A DNA stretch of 25,113 nucleotides from CAZBWP01 sp964630265 (GTDB taxonomy: Bacteria > Pseudomonadota > Alphaproteobacteria > Rhodospirillales > Defluviicoccaceae). This document shows positions 1 to 10,839 of this stretch, in pieces; position 1 is the stretch's first letter; each line of letters begins with the position of its first letter. The position numbers and the translations under genes were made by a program. The notes under the pieces were generated by a model. It was given only the letters and a program-made list of their open reading frames with translations, ran no database searches and was not told the DNA's origin. Location: NCBI GenBank assembly GCA_964630265.1, contig CAZVRW010000051.1:1-25113 (forward strand), read 5' to 3'.

Positions 1-1941
1 CTCGATGAAGTCGCCGAGGTGGGAATCCTCCTCGTCTCCGATCGGCGTCTCGAGGCTGATCGGCTCCTTGGCGATCTTGAGGACCTTGCGCACCTTCTCG
101 AGCGGCATGGAGAGCTTCTCGGCGAGCTCCTCAGGCGTCGGTTCCCGGCCGATCTCGTGGAGCATCTGGCGCGAGGTCCGCACGATCTTGTTGATCGTCT
201 CGATCATGTGGACCGGGATGCGGATGGTGCGCGCCTGGTCCGCGATGGAGCGGGTGATCGCCTGGCGGATCCACCACGTGGCGTAGGTGGAGAACTTGTA
301 GCCGCGGCGGTACTCGAACTTGTCGACGGCCTTCATCAGGCCGATGTTGCCTTCCTGGATCAGGTCCAGGAATTGCAGACCGCGGTTGGTGTATTTCTTG
401 GCGATGGAGATGACGAGCCGCAGGTTGGCCTCGATCATCTCCTTCTTGGCCTTGCCCGCCTCGCGCTCGCCCTTCTGCACGGTGGAGACGATGCGACGGA
501 ACTCGGAGATCGGCAGGCCGGCTTCGTGGGAAATCTCGGCGATCTCGGCGCGCAACCGCTCGATGCGCTCGCCGTGTCGCTCGGCGAACCGCGCCCACCC
601 GTTGCCGGGCAGCAGGGTGACCTGTTGCAGCCATTCGGGGTTCAGTTCATGCCCATAGTAGCTGTCGAGGAACTGCTGTCGGCTGACCCCGGACTCGACC
701 GCCAGCCGCAGGATCCTGCCCTCGGCCGCCACCAGCCGACGATTGAGCAGGTACAGCTGTTCGACCAGACCCTCGATGCGCGCGGGATTGAGATGCACGC
801 CTTCCATGAGCGCCACCAGTTGGTGGCGCAGCTTGGCGTAGCGCTTCTCGGTGGCGAGCTTGACCGTCTCGCCCTTCTGCAGCGTCTGAATGCGCTGCAT
901 CTGCACGCGGTGCAGTTTGTGGTAGGTGACGTTGATGCGCTCGAACGTATCAAGAACGGCCGGTTTCAGCGCCGCTTCCATCGCCGCCAGTGACAGGTTG
1001 ACGGTTTCCGCGTCGTCGTCCTCGTCGTCGACGAGGCCGTCGTCTTCGCCGTCCGCCTCGTCCAGATCCCCCTCGTCGGCCGGTGCGACCTCCATGTCAT
1101 CGGCTTCGTCCGTGGCCCCGGCTTCGTCCGTGGCCCCGGCTTCATCCGTGGCCCCGGCTTCACCTGCGGCCGCGGCCTCGGCGGGTGCCGACGGGGTGGC
1201 GTCTGCCCCGAGGGCGACGTCGGGCGACGGCTCGGGCTGACCCGTCTCACCAGTGGGCGCCTCACCAGTGGGCGCCTCGCCAGTGGGCGCCTCGCCAGTG
1301 GACGCCTCGCCAGTAAGCGCCTCACCGGTTGCCGCCGCATCGGGTTTGTCCGCCGTCGGCGTCGGGGCGTCTTCCATGCCCATGCCGCCATACGTCGCCT
1401 CGAGATCGATGACGTCGCGCAGCAGCATTGCGCCCTCGTTGAGCGCGTCGTGCCAGCGGAGCAGGGCGCGGATCGTCAGCGGACTCTCGCAAATCCCGCC
1501 GATCATCATTTCCCGGCCGGCCTCGATGCGCTTGGCAATGGCAATCTCGCCCTCGCGCGACAGCAGCTCCACGCTGCCCATCTCGCGGAGATAGAGGCGC
1601 ACCGGATCGTCGGTCCGGCCGATGTCGCTTTCATCAATGTTGCCGACGCGCGCGTCGCTCTCGGCGGCCTTCGCCTCCGACGGCGCTTCCTCGGCCTCGT
1701 CGCCGTCGATCACGTTGATGCCCATCTCGGAGAGCAGGCTCATCGTGTCTTCGATCTGCTCGCTGCCCATCTGGTCGGGCGGCAAGGCTGCGTTGAGTTC
1801 GTCGTAGGTGATGAAGCCGCGCTCCTTGCCGCGGGCGATCATCTTTTTCACTGCCGCGCCGAGGCTGTCGAGCAGCGGGCTGTCGGTGCCGTCTTCCGAC
1901 GTTTGTGCAATTTCCGTCGTCGTTGCCGCCTTACTGGACAT
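1..1941 (-). CDS. rpoD: RNA polymerase primary sigma factor RpoD, C-terminus cut by the window edge
   Basis: Housekeeping sigma-70 that directs RNA polymerase to -35/-10 promoters. The frame is open from the ATG at 1941 to base 1, giving 647 residues. Visible parts are the N-terminal region 1.1 (about residues 25-80), region 1.2 (DDPVRLYLREMGSVELLSREGE begins near residue 111), and regions 2.1-2.4 near residues 495-590, with EANLRLVISIAKKYTNRG and YATWWIRQAITRSI. Region 3 follows, up to ETPIGDEEDSHLGDFIE at the edge. Region 4 with the -35 helix-turn-helix is outside the window. The non-conserved region (about residues 190-315) is strongly acidic and holds two peptide repeats, TGEAP-type (205-232) and TDEAGA-type (263-280). 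A GGGAGT precedes the ATG. It lies 108 bp downstream of dnaG on the same strand, the usual dnaG-rpoD order. Identification is certain; only the end is missing. Confidence 0.97.
   Translation of the reverse strand, partial: MSSKAATTTEIAQTSEDGTDSPLLDSLGAAVKKMIARGKERGFITYDELNAALPPDQMGSEQIEDTMSLLSEMGINVIDGDEAEEAPSEAKAAESDARVGNIDESDIGRTDDPVRLYLREMGSVELLSREGEIAIAKRIEAGREMMIGGICESPLTIRALLRWHDALNEGAMLLRDVIDLEATYGGMGMEDAPTPTADKPDAAATGEALTGEASTGEAPTGEAPTGEAPTGETGQPEPSPDVALGADATPSAPAEAAAAGEAGATDEAGATDEAGATDEADDMEVAPADEGDLDEADGEDDGLVDDEDDDAETVNLSLAAMEAALKPAVLDTFERINVTYHKLHRVQMQRIQTLQKGETVKLATEKRYAKLRHQLVALMEGVHLNPARIEGLVEQLYLLNRRLVAAEGRILRLAVESGVSRQQFLDSYYGHELNPEWLQQVTLLPGNGWARFAERHGERIERLRAEIAEISHEAGLPISEFRRIVSTVQKGEREAGKAKKEMIEANLRLVISIAKKYTNRGLQFLDLIQEGNIGLMKAVDKFEYRRGYKFSTYATWWIRQAITRSIADQARTIRIPVHMIETINKIVRTSRQMLHEIGREPTPEELAEKLSMPLEKVRKVLKIAKEPISLETPIGDEEDSHLGDFIE
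1102..1161 (-). repeat. 18-bp in-frame tandem repeat inside rpoD
   Basis: Three near-identical 18-bp units encode TDEAGA-type hexapeptides at residues about 263-280 of RpoD, directly before a run of Asp/Glu (residues 281-311). Same linker region as the 15-bp repeat but a different unit. Confidence 0.85.
1246..1329 (-). repeat. 15-bp in-frame tandem repeat inside rpoD
   Basis: About five and a half units of 15 bp encode TGEAP with variants TGEAL and TGEAS. They fall in the acidic non-conserved region between sigma regions 1.2 and 2.1. The length keeps the frame, so copy number could change without breaking the gene. Confidence 0.85.
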
Positions 1942-2049
1942 AGACCGTGTTACTCCCGAAGAGTTCTCCCCCCGTCGAGGGCTCGTGCCGCCGCTGCCCC
2001 CGAGGCGCCGGCCCCAGTCGGCCTCGCCTCGTCCCGTCGGCGCCGATAA

Positions 2050-3849
2050 TCACTTGGAACCTTCGTTTTCCTGCTGTTTCAATGATGCAAACCGTTCAAA
2101 GTCGTCGGCTGACAGCCGCTCGACGAGATCGCGTTTGCGATCTTCGAGGTCACTGCGGAGGTCGCGGCGACGGTAGAGAACATAGGTCTCATTCCAGCCG
2201 CTGATCGCTGTTTCCAACGGTGCCCCCGGTTTCGCAAAGAACGCATCCGAAAACGTCCGCGGCCCGAGCACACTTTCCAACACTGCCGAAAAGCCGCAGC
2301 AGCAGAGGTGGCTTTCCAGCGCCGCTGCGTCAAGGTTCGGGATCGAATCAGCAGCCGATAGCACCTCCTGCCGCAGCCTGTCCAGTTCCGGCGAATGGAA
2401 CGTCAGCATCCCCAATCGCTCGCCGATCACCTCGCAGGCTTCGGGGTGGGTGATCGCGACGGCGAGTAATATCATTTCGCGCCGGCGGTCGATCTCGCCG
2501 GTTTCCGTCGGCAGGGAGCGGGCGACGATGCCCGGAATCGAGCGGCGCTGCGGTCGTCGTGGCCCCGAGCCTCGGCCGCCGAAGGCCGGCCGCAGGCGCT
2601 CGCGGAAGGCATCGTGCAGGTGCCGCCTGACCGTGCTGTCACCGGCGCGGGCAGCGTGGGCGCGCAACCGCGCCTCGACGGCCGCCCGCTCTTCCGGCGT
2701 CGCGATACTGCGGCCGTGCGTTTCCGACCAGAACAGCATTTCCGACAGCGACAGGGCGCTGCGCAGGGCCGTCTCGAGAAACTCCCGCGGATAGCGCCGG
2801 GCGACGCCATCCGGATCGTCGCCGGTCTGGGTCTCGACGAAGGCGAACTTCAGGCCGTTGCCGGCGGCGAGGCGGGGCAGGGCGCGTTCGGCGGCGCGCA
2901 GGGCGGCGCGGCGGCCGGCGGCGTCGGGATCGAACAGCAGCACCGGCTCCGGCACCAGCCGCCACAACGCATCCAACTGCTCCTCGGTCAGTGCCGTGCC
3001 GAGCGGCGCCACGGTGTGCGGAAACCCCGCCTTCGACAGGCTGATCACGTCCATGTAGCCCTCGGCGACGATCACCGTGCCGGCGTCGGCCGCCGCCTTC
3101 GCCGCATGGTCGAGGCCGTAGAGCATGCGCCCTTTATGGAACAGCGGGGTTTCCGGCGAGTTGAGATACTTCGGCTCGCCGCCGCCGATCACCCGGCCGC
3201 CGAAGGCGACGACGCGGCCGCGGCGATCGGTGATCGGAAACATCAGCCGGCCGCGGAAGCGGTCGTAGGGCGTCCGCCCCGGCTCGTCGGGCGCGATCAG
3301 CAGCCCGGCCTCGATCAGTCGCTGCTCGTCGATGCCGTCGCGCGTCAGCGCCGCCTTTAGGGCGCCGCGGGAGTCGGGCGCGTAGCCGAGTCGGAAACGC
3401 CGCATGGTCTCGTCGTCGAGACCGCGCGTGTGACAATAGGCGAGGCCGGCCTGGCCCTCGGGCAGGCGCAGCCGCGCCTCGAACCATTTCGCCGCCGCCT
3501 CGGTGACGTCGAGCAGGCTGGCGCGGCGTTCGGCGCGGATGCGATCCGCCGGCGTTTCACTGGGGATCGCCAGGCCCACCTCGGCGGCCAGCCGTTCCAC
3601 GGCGTCGCGGAAGCCGAGGCCCTCCGTACCCATGACGAAGTCGATGACGCCGCCGTGCGCGCCGCACCCGAAGCAGTGATAGAAGCCCTTGCTTTCGTTC
3701 ACCGTGAACGACGGCGTTTTCTCGTCGTGGAACGGGCAGAGGCCCACCATCTCCCGGCCACGCCGCTGCAAGCGTACCCGGCGGCCGATGACATCGGCGA
3801 GGCCGGCGCGCATCTTCAACTCTTCAAGGAAGACGTCCGGAAACGCCAT
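2050..3849 (-). CDS. dnaG: DNA primase DnaG
   Basis: Synthesises RNA primers for chromosome replication, working with DnaB helicase. From the ATG at 3849 the protein has 599 residues, normal for the family. The N-terminal CHC2 zinc finger has C38, H41, C59 and C62 (CPFHDEKTPSF ... YHCFGCGAHGG). The catalytic core follows, with RFRGRLMFPITD near 198-208. The Toprim domain shows EGYMD (263-267) and FDPDAAG (306-312), which hold the metal-binding acidic residues. The last ~200 residues are the variable helicase-binding region. A GTG at 3858 is also in frame, but AAGGTGAG sits about 10 nt before the ATG and directly abuts the GTG, so the ATG is preferred. Upstream of rpoD and divergent from carA; the small yqeY/gatB-like gene often found between carA and dnaG in relatives is not present. 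Confidence 0.96.
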   Translation of the reverse strand: MAFPDVFLEELKMRAGLADVIGRRVRLQRRGREMVGLCPFHDEKTPSFTVNESKGFYHCFGCGAHGGVIDFVMGTEGLGFRDAVERLAAEVGLAIPSETPADRIRAERRASLLDVTEAAAKWFEARLRLPEGQAGLAYCHTRGLDDETMRRFRLGYAPDSRGALKAALTRDGIDEQRLIEAGLLIAPDEPGRTPYDRFRGRLMFPITDRRGRVVAFGGRVIGGGEPKYLNSPETPLFHKGRMLYGLDHAAKAAADAGTVIVAEGYMDVISLSKAGFPHTVAPLGTALTEEQLDALWRLVPEPVLLFDPDAAGRRAALRAAERALPRLAAGNGLKFAFVETQTGDDPDGVARRYPREFLETALRSALSLSEMLFWSETHGRSIATPEERAAVEARLRAHAARAGDSTVRRHLHDAFRERLRPAFGGRGSGPRRPQRRSIPGIVARSLPTETGEIDRRREMILLAVAITHPEACEVIGERLGMLTFHSPELDRLRQEVLSAADSIPNLDAAALESHLCCCGFSAVLESVLGPRTFSDAFFAKPGAPLETAISGWNETYVLYRRRDLRSDLEDRKRDLVERLSADDFERFASLKQQENEGSK

Positions 3850-4159
3850 GGCTCGCACTCACCTTCAGCCGGCCGACACCAACACAGGACCATAGCGCCC
3901 AGCCCCGGGCGGCGGCAACGCGCTCGCGACCCGGCGTGGCCAAGATCGGGGCCGCGGCGGCGCGTCGGGCTTGACGCTGTTCCGGCCTTGCCCCTAATTG
4001 ATGGGAACCGAAGGTGCTCCCGCGCCGGCGGCATTTCGTTCGCCTGCGCCTCGGCGCGGGCCGCAAAATACGGCGCCTCTGCCCAGCCGCCTTTTTGTAC
4101 GCGCCTCTGCTTAACAGTGCGCCGCGCGGCGGCCGCCAAACCCTGGACCCTGGTGCACA
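3850..4159. other. divergent intergenic region between dnaG and carA
   Basis: About 310 bp with no convincing gene. It should contain the promoters of both divergent transcription units. One TTGACG/TAATTG pair (listed separately) points toward carA. A GC-rich stretch precedes the carA start. No recognisable riboswitch or pyrimidine attenuator was seen. Confidence 0.6.
3971..4000 (+). promoter_or_regulatory. possible sigma-70 promoter of carA
   Basis: TTGACG at 3971-3976 and TAATTG at 3995-4000 are separated by 18 bp, close to the housekeeping consensus and standing out in GC-rich DNA. It would start transcription about 150 nt before the carA ATG. Assigned by motif only. Confidence 0.35.
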
Positions 4160-5368
<1,209 letters not shown>

Positions 5369-5435
5369 GCGCGGCCGTCCGGCAATACCGTCCGGCCTTC
5401 CGCGGCCGGGCTGATTGCGGACGAAGGGCCGGTCG

Positions 5436-8117
5436 GTGACGCTTCGACGCTTGGCTCTGGGCGCGATCGCCGGCGGGTTCGCCGTCATCGTGATCGCCGT
5501 CGCCGCGCTCGCCGGCCGGCTCGCGTACGGGCCAATCTCCCTGATGGCGCTCGCCCCCACCGTGAAAGCGCACCTGGCGGCCGTCGCGCCGGGGGTTGTG
5601 GTCGACCTGAATGCGCTGTCGCTCGTCTGGAGTGGCCCGGCCGGCGGGCCGATGCTCCGGGCGGAGGCGGTTCGCCTTCGCTCGGCGGACGGGCGCGACG
5701 TGCTGACCCTGCCCGTCATCGAACTCGGCCTCGGCCTGTCCGCGTTGCTGGACGGTCGCCTTGCCGTGGAAACCGTCGTGCTGCACGGCGCCGCCATCGT
5801 CCTGCCGATGGATACCCTCGGCGCGGCGGAGGACGGCATGCCGGAGGTGCCGCCGGCGCTCGCCGACCTCGGGCGGCTCGTCTTCGTCGATGCCAGCGTC
5901 GTCATCGACGATCGGCAGGCGGAGCGGACGATCAGCATCGGCGTGCCCGAGGCCTCGATCGAACGCGATGGCGCCGCCTATCGCTTCGCCCTCCGCGCCG
6001 CCATCGCCGAGGGCGGCCCGGGCATCGACGCGGGCGGGCGGCTGAGCCAAGCCGAGGGCGCCATCGCCGTGGTCGCCGAGGCCACGATCGCCGATCTCGA
6101 CGTGGCCGACCTCGCCCGCTTCTGGCCGGAAACGGCCGCGCCGGAGGCGCGCGCCTGGGTCGCCGAGAACATCCCCGCCGGCGTCATCGACCGGGCAGCG
6201 CTGCAAGTGGCCGGGACCGTGCCGGACGCCGATCCGGCGGACACCTCGCTGGAGAGCTTGGCCGGCACGTTCAGCTATCGCGACCTGGAGGTGCATCCGC
6301 TGCGGCCCATGCCGCCAATCACCGGCATCGCCGGCACGGCGACCGTGACGCCGTCGGCGTTGTCCTTCGCCGTGACCGGGGGGGCTTGGCCGGAACTGAC
6401 GGTGACGGCTGCCACGGTCACCGTGTCGGGCCTGGATGCGGCGGATCAGCGCCTTGCCATCGACGCCGACGTCGCCGGCCCGCTGGCGGCGGCGCTGGCG
6501 TTGCTGCGCCATCCGCACCTGGACATGAACCTCGGCGACGTGCGGCCGGAGCAGGTCGGCGGCCGGCTGGCGACCAAACTGTCCGTTGCCCTGCCGCTTG
6601 TTGCCGATGTCGACGTCGCCGCTGTCGAGGTCGGCGCCACGGGCCGCATCACCGGAGGCCGGCTCACCGGCCTCCTTGCCGGGCTGACGCTCGTCGACGC
6701 CGATCTGGCGCTCGAACTGGGACCGGAGACGCTCCGCCTGCACGGCCCCCTCGCGGTCAATGGTGCCGCGGCGACGCTGGACGCGCGCCATCGGTTTGCC
6801 GGCGCCGTGCGGCCGGGACTGACGCTGCAGGCGCGGATCGAGCGGCTGGGCCAGGCGGGGCGCGCGGCGCTGGGCCTCGACGTCGCTCCCCATCTCACCG
6901 GTCCGACGACGATCGATGTTACCGCCGATCTCGATCAAGCCGGAACCGGTCGGGTGGCGCTCGACGTCGATCTCGCGGCCGCCACGCTGGCGCTCCCCGA
7001 GGTCGGCTGGCGGAAGCCCGCGGGCACGGCGGGACGCGTCCGGGCGGTCGCCGCCGTCGCCGGCGGCGCGATCACCGCCCTGCCGGAAGTGGTGGCGACG
7101 GCGCCCGGCCTCGACCTTGACGGCGCCCTCGGTCTCGCGGCCGACGGGCGGCGCGTGGCGAGCGCGACGCTCGCCCGGCTGACCATCGGCGACACGGCGC
7201 TGCGCGACGTTTCCGTCGAGCGGGGTGCTGCCGGCCTGAGCGTCGCCATCGGCGGCGGTACGCTGGACGCGCGGCCGTTCCTCGGGGCGGGCGAAACCGG
7301 TGTTGACGCCGGCGACGGGCCCGACCTCTCGCTCGATGCCCCGCGCCTGGAGCGCGTGCTTCTGGGCGACGGGCGGTCGCTGCAGGACGCCAGCCTCCGC
7401 CTCGTCCGCACGGGTGGGACATGGCGGGAACTCGCCATGGCCGGCAGGGTGCATGCGGGCCCCGACGCGGCGCGGCTCGGCAACGTCGATGTCCGATTGG
7501 GGCCGCCCGCCGCCGGCGGACTGCCGGTCGCGGTCACCGCCGAGCCGGTCGGCGCGCTGGCCTCGGGCCTCGACGCGAGCGAGGACCTGCGCGGCGGGCG
7601 TTTGCGCTTCACCGGCGACGCGGCGACGGCCGCCGATCCGCTCCAGACCATCCGAGGCACCCTCGTTGTCGAAGACTTGACGGTGCTGTCGACCTCCCCG
7701 GGGCGCCGGGCGCTGGCGGCGCTCGACCTGCCCGACGACATGGGCATGCGACGCGGCGAATCGATGACGCTGCAGCATATCGAAGCGGTCGGCGACAAGC
7801 GCGGCAACCTGATCACCGTCGACAAGCTCACCGCCCGTGATGGACGCATCGGCATCGTCGCCAGCGGCACCCTCGATCTGGCGGGGCGGGCGGTGGACAT
7901 GCGGGGCCGCATCGTGCCGCTGCGCACCATCAACGCCGTACTCGGCCGCATTCCCATTCTCGGCCAACTGTTCGGCGGCCGCGACGGACTGTTCGCCATC
8001 GCGATGACGGTCACCGGCAGCATCGAGGATCCCGTCTTCCGGACGCAGATCTTGCGGTCGCTGACGCCGGATCTGTTGGCCCCCTTCAAGGCCCTGATCC
8101 CCGACGCGGCGCGCTGA
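5436..8117 (+). CDS. AsmA-like / DUF3971 family envelope protein
   Basis: A large protein (893 residues from the GTG at 5436) of the AsmA/YhdP/TamB-like superfamily, whose studied members span the periplasm and take part in phospholipid transport or outer-membrane homeostasis. One N-terminal membrane anchor (about residues 5-28) is followed by a long, low-complexity beta-rich region full of Asp/Gly/Ala. The conserved C-terminal block near residues 825-880 reads RGRIVPLRTINAVLGRIP, then ILGQLFGGRDGLFAIAM and TGSIEDPVF, typical of the AsmA-like C-terminal domain. GAAGGG lies 7-8 nt before this GTG; an upstream in-frame TTG at 5415 lacks such a site. It begins 67 bp after carA, so co-transcription is possible although no functional link is known. 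Family assignment is good; the exact role in this organism is inferred. Confidence 0.82.
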   Translation: MTLRRLALGAIAGGFAVIVIAVAALAGRLAYGPISLMALAPTVKAHLAAVAPGVVVDLNALSLVWSGPAGGPMLRAEAVRLRSADGRDVLTLPVIELGLGLSALLDGRLAVETVVLHGAAIVLPMDTLGAAEDGMPEVPPALADLGRLVFVDASVVIDDRQAERTISIGVPEASIERDGAAYRFALRAAIAEGGPGIDAGGRLSQAEGAIAVVAEATIADLDVADLARFWPETAAPEARAWVAENIPAGVIDRAALQVAGTVPDADPADTSLESLAGTFSYRDLEVHPLRPMPPITGIAGTATVTPSALSFAVTGGAWPELTVTAATVTVSGLDAADQRLAIDADVAGPLAAALALLRHPHLDMNLGDVRPEQVGGRLATKLSVALPLVADVDVAAVEVGATGRITGGRLTGLLAGLTLVDADLALELGPETLRLHGPLAVNGAAATLDARHRFAGAVRPGLTLQARIERLGQAGRAALGLDVAPHLTGPTTIDVTADLDQAGTGRVALDVDLAAATLALPEVGWRKPAGTAGRVRAVAAVAGGAITALPEVVATAPGLDLDGALGLAADGRRVASATLARLTIGDTALRDVSVERGAAGLSVAIGGGTLDARPFLGAGETGVDAGDGPDLSLDAPRLERVLLGDGRSLQDASLRLVRTGGTWRELAMAGRVHAGPDAARLGNVDVRLGPPAAGGLPVAVTAEPVGALASGLDASEDLRGGRLRFTGDAATAADPLQTIRGTLVVEDLTVLSTSPGRRALAALDLPDDMGMRRGESMTLQHIEAVGDKRGNLITVDKLTARDGRIGIVASGTLDLAGRAVDMRGRIVPLRTINAVLGRIPILGQLFGGRDGLFAIAMTVTGSIEDPVFRTQILRSLTPDLLAPFKALIPDAAR

Positions 8118-8239
8118 GACTGACGAAGCCGGATCCGGTCAGGGGGACGGGGGGCGGATTTCTGCTGCGGCGCCGTGGCGAATCCGATAAAGCCCATACA
8201 CGTTTTGTGCGTCCGGCGAAGCCCAACGATGCGGGAGTC

Positions 8240-10669
8240 ATGTCCAAACAGCGCCCGATTTTTCTCCGCCTGCTCGGTTTATTTTGCTGTCTTGCGGCAC
8301 TTGCCATCGCCGCTTGGCTCGGCGTCGCCGCGCCAGCCCTGGCGGCCGAGCCTGCGGCCGGCGCAGCGGCGCCGACGCTGCCGGAAAGCCTGACCCGCGA
8401 GGAAGTCCGCGATGTCGTGTCGCGGCTGTCCGACGCCGAGGTCCGGGCCGTCTTGATCCAGCAGTTGGACAAGGTGGCGGCCGCGACGGCGGCGGCCGAG
8501 CCGCCCGTGCAGACGCTTGAGGACGTGCTGCCGGCGGCGCAGGGTCGGTTCAACACCCTGATCGCCGCGGCGCCGCGGCTGGCGGAGGTTGGCCCCATCG
8601 CCGTTAACCGCCTGTCGGGCGGCGAGGGAATCGCTCGCTTCGGCTTGGTGCTCGCCTTCACCGTCCTGCTGTTCGTCGCCGGCGCGCTGGTCGAGTCGGG
8701 ATTTCGCAGGCTCTTCTCGCAGATCGGCGGCGCGGAAGATGCGGAAGCGCCGTTCGCCGTCATCGATCGCCTGTGCATCCTCGGCATGCGGCTCTTGCGC
8801 GACCTTCTCGCCATCGCCGTCTTCGGTGCCGTGGTGGTGGCGCTCTTCCTCGTTTTGCCCGGCAACTACGAACCGGTCCGCGTGCTGGTCAGCAATGTCT
8901 TTTGGGGGGTCATCGTCTTCCGACTGATCGCCGCCGCGCTGCGCTTCGGGCTGGCGCCATACGCGCCGCGACTGCGCATCCCCGATCTCTCCGACGCGCG
9001 CGCGCGAACCATCTACAACCAGGGGCGCTTCATCGTCGCGACGGTGATCCTCGGTTACTGCTCCGGCCTGATCCTGGTGCACCTTGTCGAGGACCCAGGA
9101 CTGCAGCTTCTCATCACCATCATCATCATGCTGGCCGTGATTGCGGTCTCCATCGGCTTCGTCTGGTGGGATCGGCGACCGGTCGCCGAGGCGATTCTCG
9201 GTGAGACCGGCGCAGCAGCCGATGCGTCGCGAATCCGCAAGTTGCTGGCGGCCAACTGGCATGTCTTCGTTTCCGCCCTGCTCGTGCTCATGGTTCTGAT
9301 TGCGATCGGTCGCCTTCTCTTGGTCGGCGAAGGGGTGGGGGCGACGATCATTGCCAGTCTGGCCATCCTCGCCCTGGTTCCGGCGCTGGACTGGGGGCTG
9401 CGCGCCATCGTCTGCGCGCTGCTGCGCATCCCCGGGCCCTATGGCGGGCCCTATGCCGGGCGCTTGGCGGAACCGGTGGTCGCGGCACCGGCGGCGACGC
9501 CCGCCGCGGCGCTGCGGGACGCCGCGTCGACCGAGTCCGCGGTGCCCGAGGCCAGCGGCGATGCCGCCGCGGCGGCGGCGGAGCACGCCCGAGTCGCCGA
9601 GCGCGATCGGGCGGCACGCCGCGCCTATCATGACGTGCTGATCAAGAACCTCCGCATCGTCCTGGCGGTCGTGGTGGCCGTCCTGCTCGCCGACATCTGG
9701 GACATCGATCTGCAGGCCGTGGCCGCCGCCAAGGTGGGCGCGACGCTCGCCGGCTCGCTGTTCGACATCATGATCACGCTGATCCTGGCGTCGGCCTTCT
9801 GGGGAATCATCAAGGTCGCCATCCGCTCCGCGGTGCCGGAGGGCGATGCCGACAGCGAGGACACGGAAGCCGGGGAGATCGGCGGCAAGGGCAAGAGCCG
9901 GCTGGAAACCCTGGTGCCGTTGCTCGGCAAGTTCCTCCTGGTGACGCTCGTCGTCATCGTCGCCCTGATCATCCTGTCGGAACTCGGTGTCGATATCGGC
10001 CCGTTGATCGCCGGCGCCGGCGTCATCGGCCTCGCCATCGGCTTCGGCGCGCAGACGCTGGTGCGCGATATCATCAGCGGCCTGTTTTTCCTGCTCGACG
10101 ACGCCTTCCGGGTGGGCGAGTACGTAGTCGTCGGCAGTGTCCGCGGCATGGTCGAGCACATCTCCATCCGCTCGCTGCGGCTGCGCCACCACAACGGCCC
10201 GGTGCACACCATTCCCTTCGGTGAGGTCCAGACGCTCACCAACTTCAGTCGCGATTGGGCGATCATGAAGTTGGAGCTGCGCATTCCGTTCGATACCGAC
10301 CTGGAAAAGGTGCGGAAGATCATCAAGAGGACCGGTCAGGAGCTGATGGACGACCCAGAGCACGGGCCCAACTTCCTGCAACCGCTGAAGTCCCAGGGCG
10401 TTAACCGGATGGACGACTCCGCCTTCATTGTTCGCGTCAAGTTCATGGCCCGTCCGGGGGAGCAGTTCGTGCTGCGCCGCGAGGTGTTCCGCCGCATCCA
10501 GGAAGCCTTCGCCGCCAATGGCATTCGATTCGCGCCGCGGCGTGTGATCGTCGACACCGGCGGCCCGCCGATCACGCCCGCGGCCATGGCCGCCGCGGCC
10601 GCCGCCGCCGCCGCGGAGTCCACGGACAAGACGGACAAGGCGCCTGACGACGGCGAACATGATATGTGA
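8240..10669 (+). CDS. large MscS-family mechanosensitive ion channel
   Basis: An inner-membrane channel that probably opens under membrane tension to release solutes during osmotic downshock. The product has 809 residues from the ATG at 8240. An N-terminal secretion signal ending near APALAA (residue ~35) is followed by a periplasmic domain with LTREEVRDVVSRLSDAEV, then about ten hydrophobic segments. The MscS core lies near residues 560-770: pore-lining GVIGLAIGFGAQTLVRDIISG near 591-611, then the beta domain (FRVGEYVVVGSVRGMVEHI) and the alpha/beta cage. The C-terminus ends in an Ala run and a charged tail (DKTDKAPDDGEHDM). A GTG at 8207 would add 11 residues but has no ribosome site; GGGAG lies just before the ATG. 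It resembles the long, multi-helix MscS paralogues of alphaproteobacteria rather than the short E. coli MscS. Confidence 0.9.
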   Translation: MSKQRPIFLRLLGLFCCLAALAIAAWLGVAAPALAAEPAAGAAAPTLPESLTREEVRDVVSRLSDAEVRAVLIQQLDKVAAATAAAEPPVQTLEDVLPAAQGRFNTLIAAAPRLAEVGPIAVNRLSGGEGIARFGLVLAFTVLLFVAGALVESGFRRLFSQIGGAEDAEAPFAVIDRLCILGMRLLRDLLAIAVFGAVVVALFLVLPGNYEPVRVLVSNVFWGVIVFRLIAAALRFGLAPYAPRLRIPDLSDARARTIYNQGRFIVATVILGYCSGLILVHLVEDPGLQLLITIIIMLAVIAVSIGFVWWDRRPVAEAILGETGAAADASRIRKLLAANWHVFVSALLVLMVLIAIGRLLLVGEGVGATIIASLAILALVPALDWGLRAIVCALLRIPGPYGGPYAGRLAEPVVAAPAATPAAALRDAASTESAVPEASGDAAAAAAEHARVAERDRAARRAYHDVLIKNLRIVLAVVVAVLLADIWDIDLQAVAAAKVGATLAGSLFDIMITLILASAFWGIIKVAIRSAVPEGDADSEDTEAGEIGGKGKSRLETLVPLLGKFLLVTLVVIVALIILSELGVDIGPLIAGAGVIGLAIGFGAQTLVRDIISGLFFLLDDAFRVGEYVVVGSVRGMVEHISIRSLRLRHHNGPVHTIPFGEVQTLTNFSRDWAIMKLELRIPFDTDLEKVRKIIKRTGQELMDDPEHGPNFLQPLKSQGVNRMDDSAFIVRVKFMARPGEQFVLRREVFRRIQEAFAANGIRFAPRRVIVDTGGPPITPAAMAAAAAAAAAESTDKTDKAPDDGEHDM

Positions 10670-10839
10670 AACGGGACTGATGATGCGTCATGTTGCGCAT
10701 GTGGTGCAGGATGGCCACAGGGTGCCGCCAAGGTGACACCCCTCCCTCCCCTGGAACCGATTTTTCGCTGGTCACGGCCACGGCCTCCTTGTTAGGCAGG
10801 GAGTGATTTTTCTGCCGATTTGGAGCGATCCGCGCTGGG

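Noticed and set aside
8279..10660. A 793-codon open frame on the minus strand
   Set aside because: Exact shadow of the MscS-family gene, with His/Arg/Gln-rich low-complexity translation and no domain.
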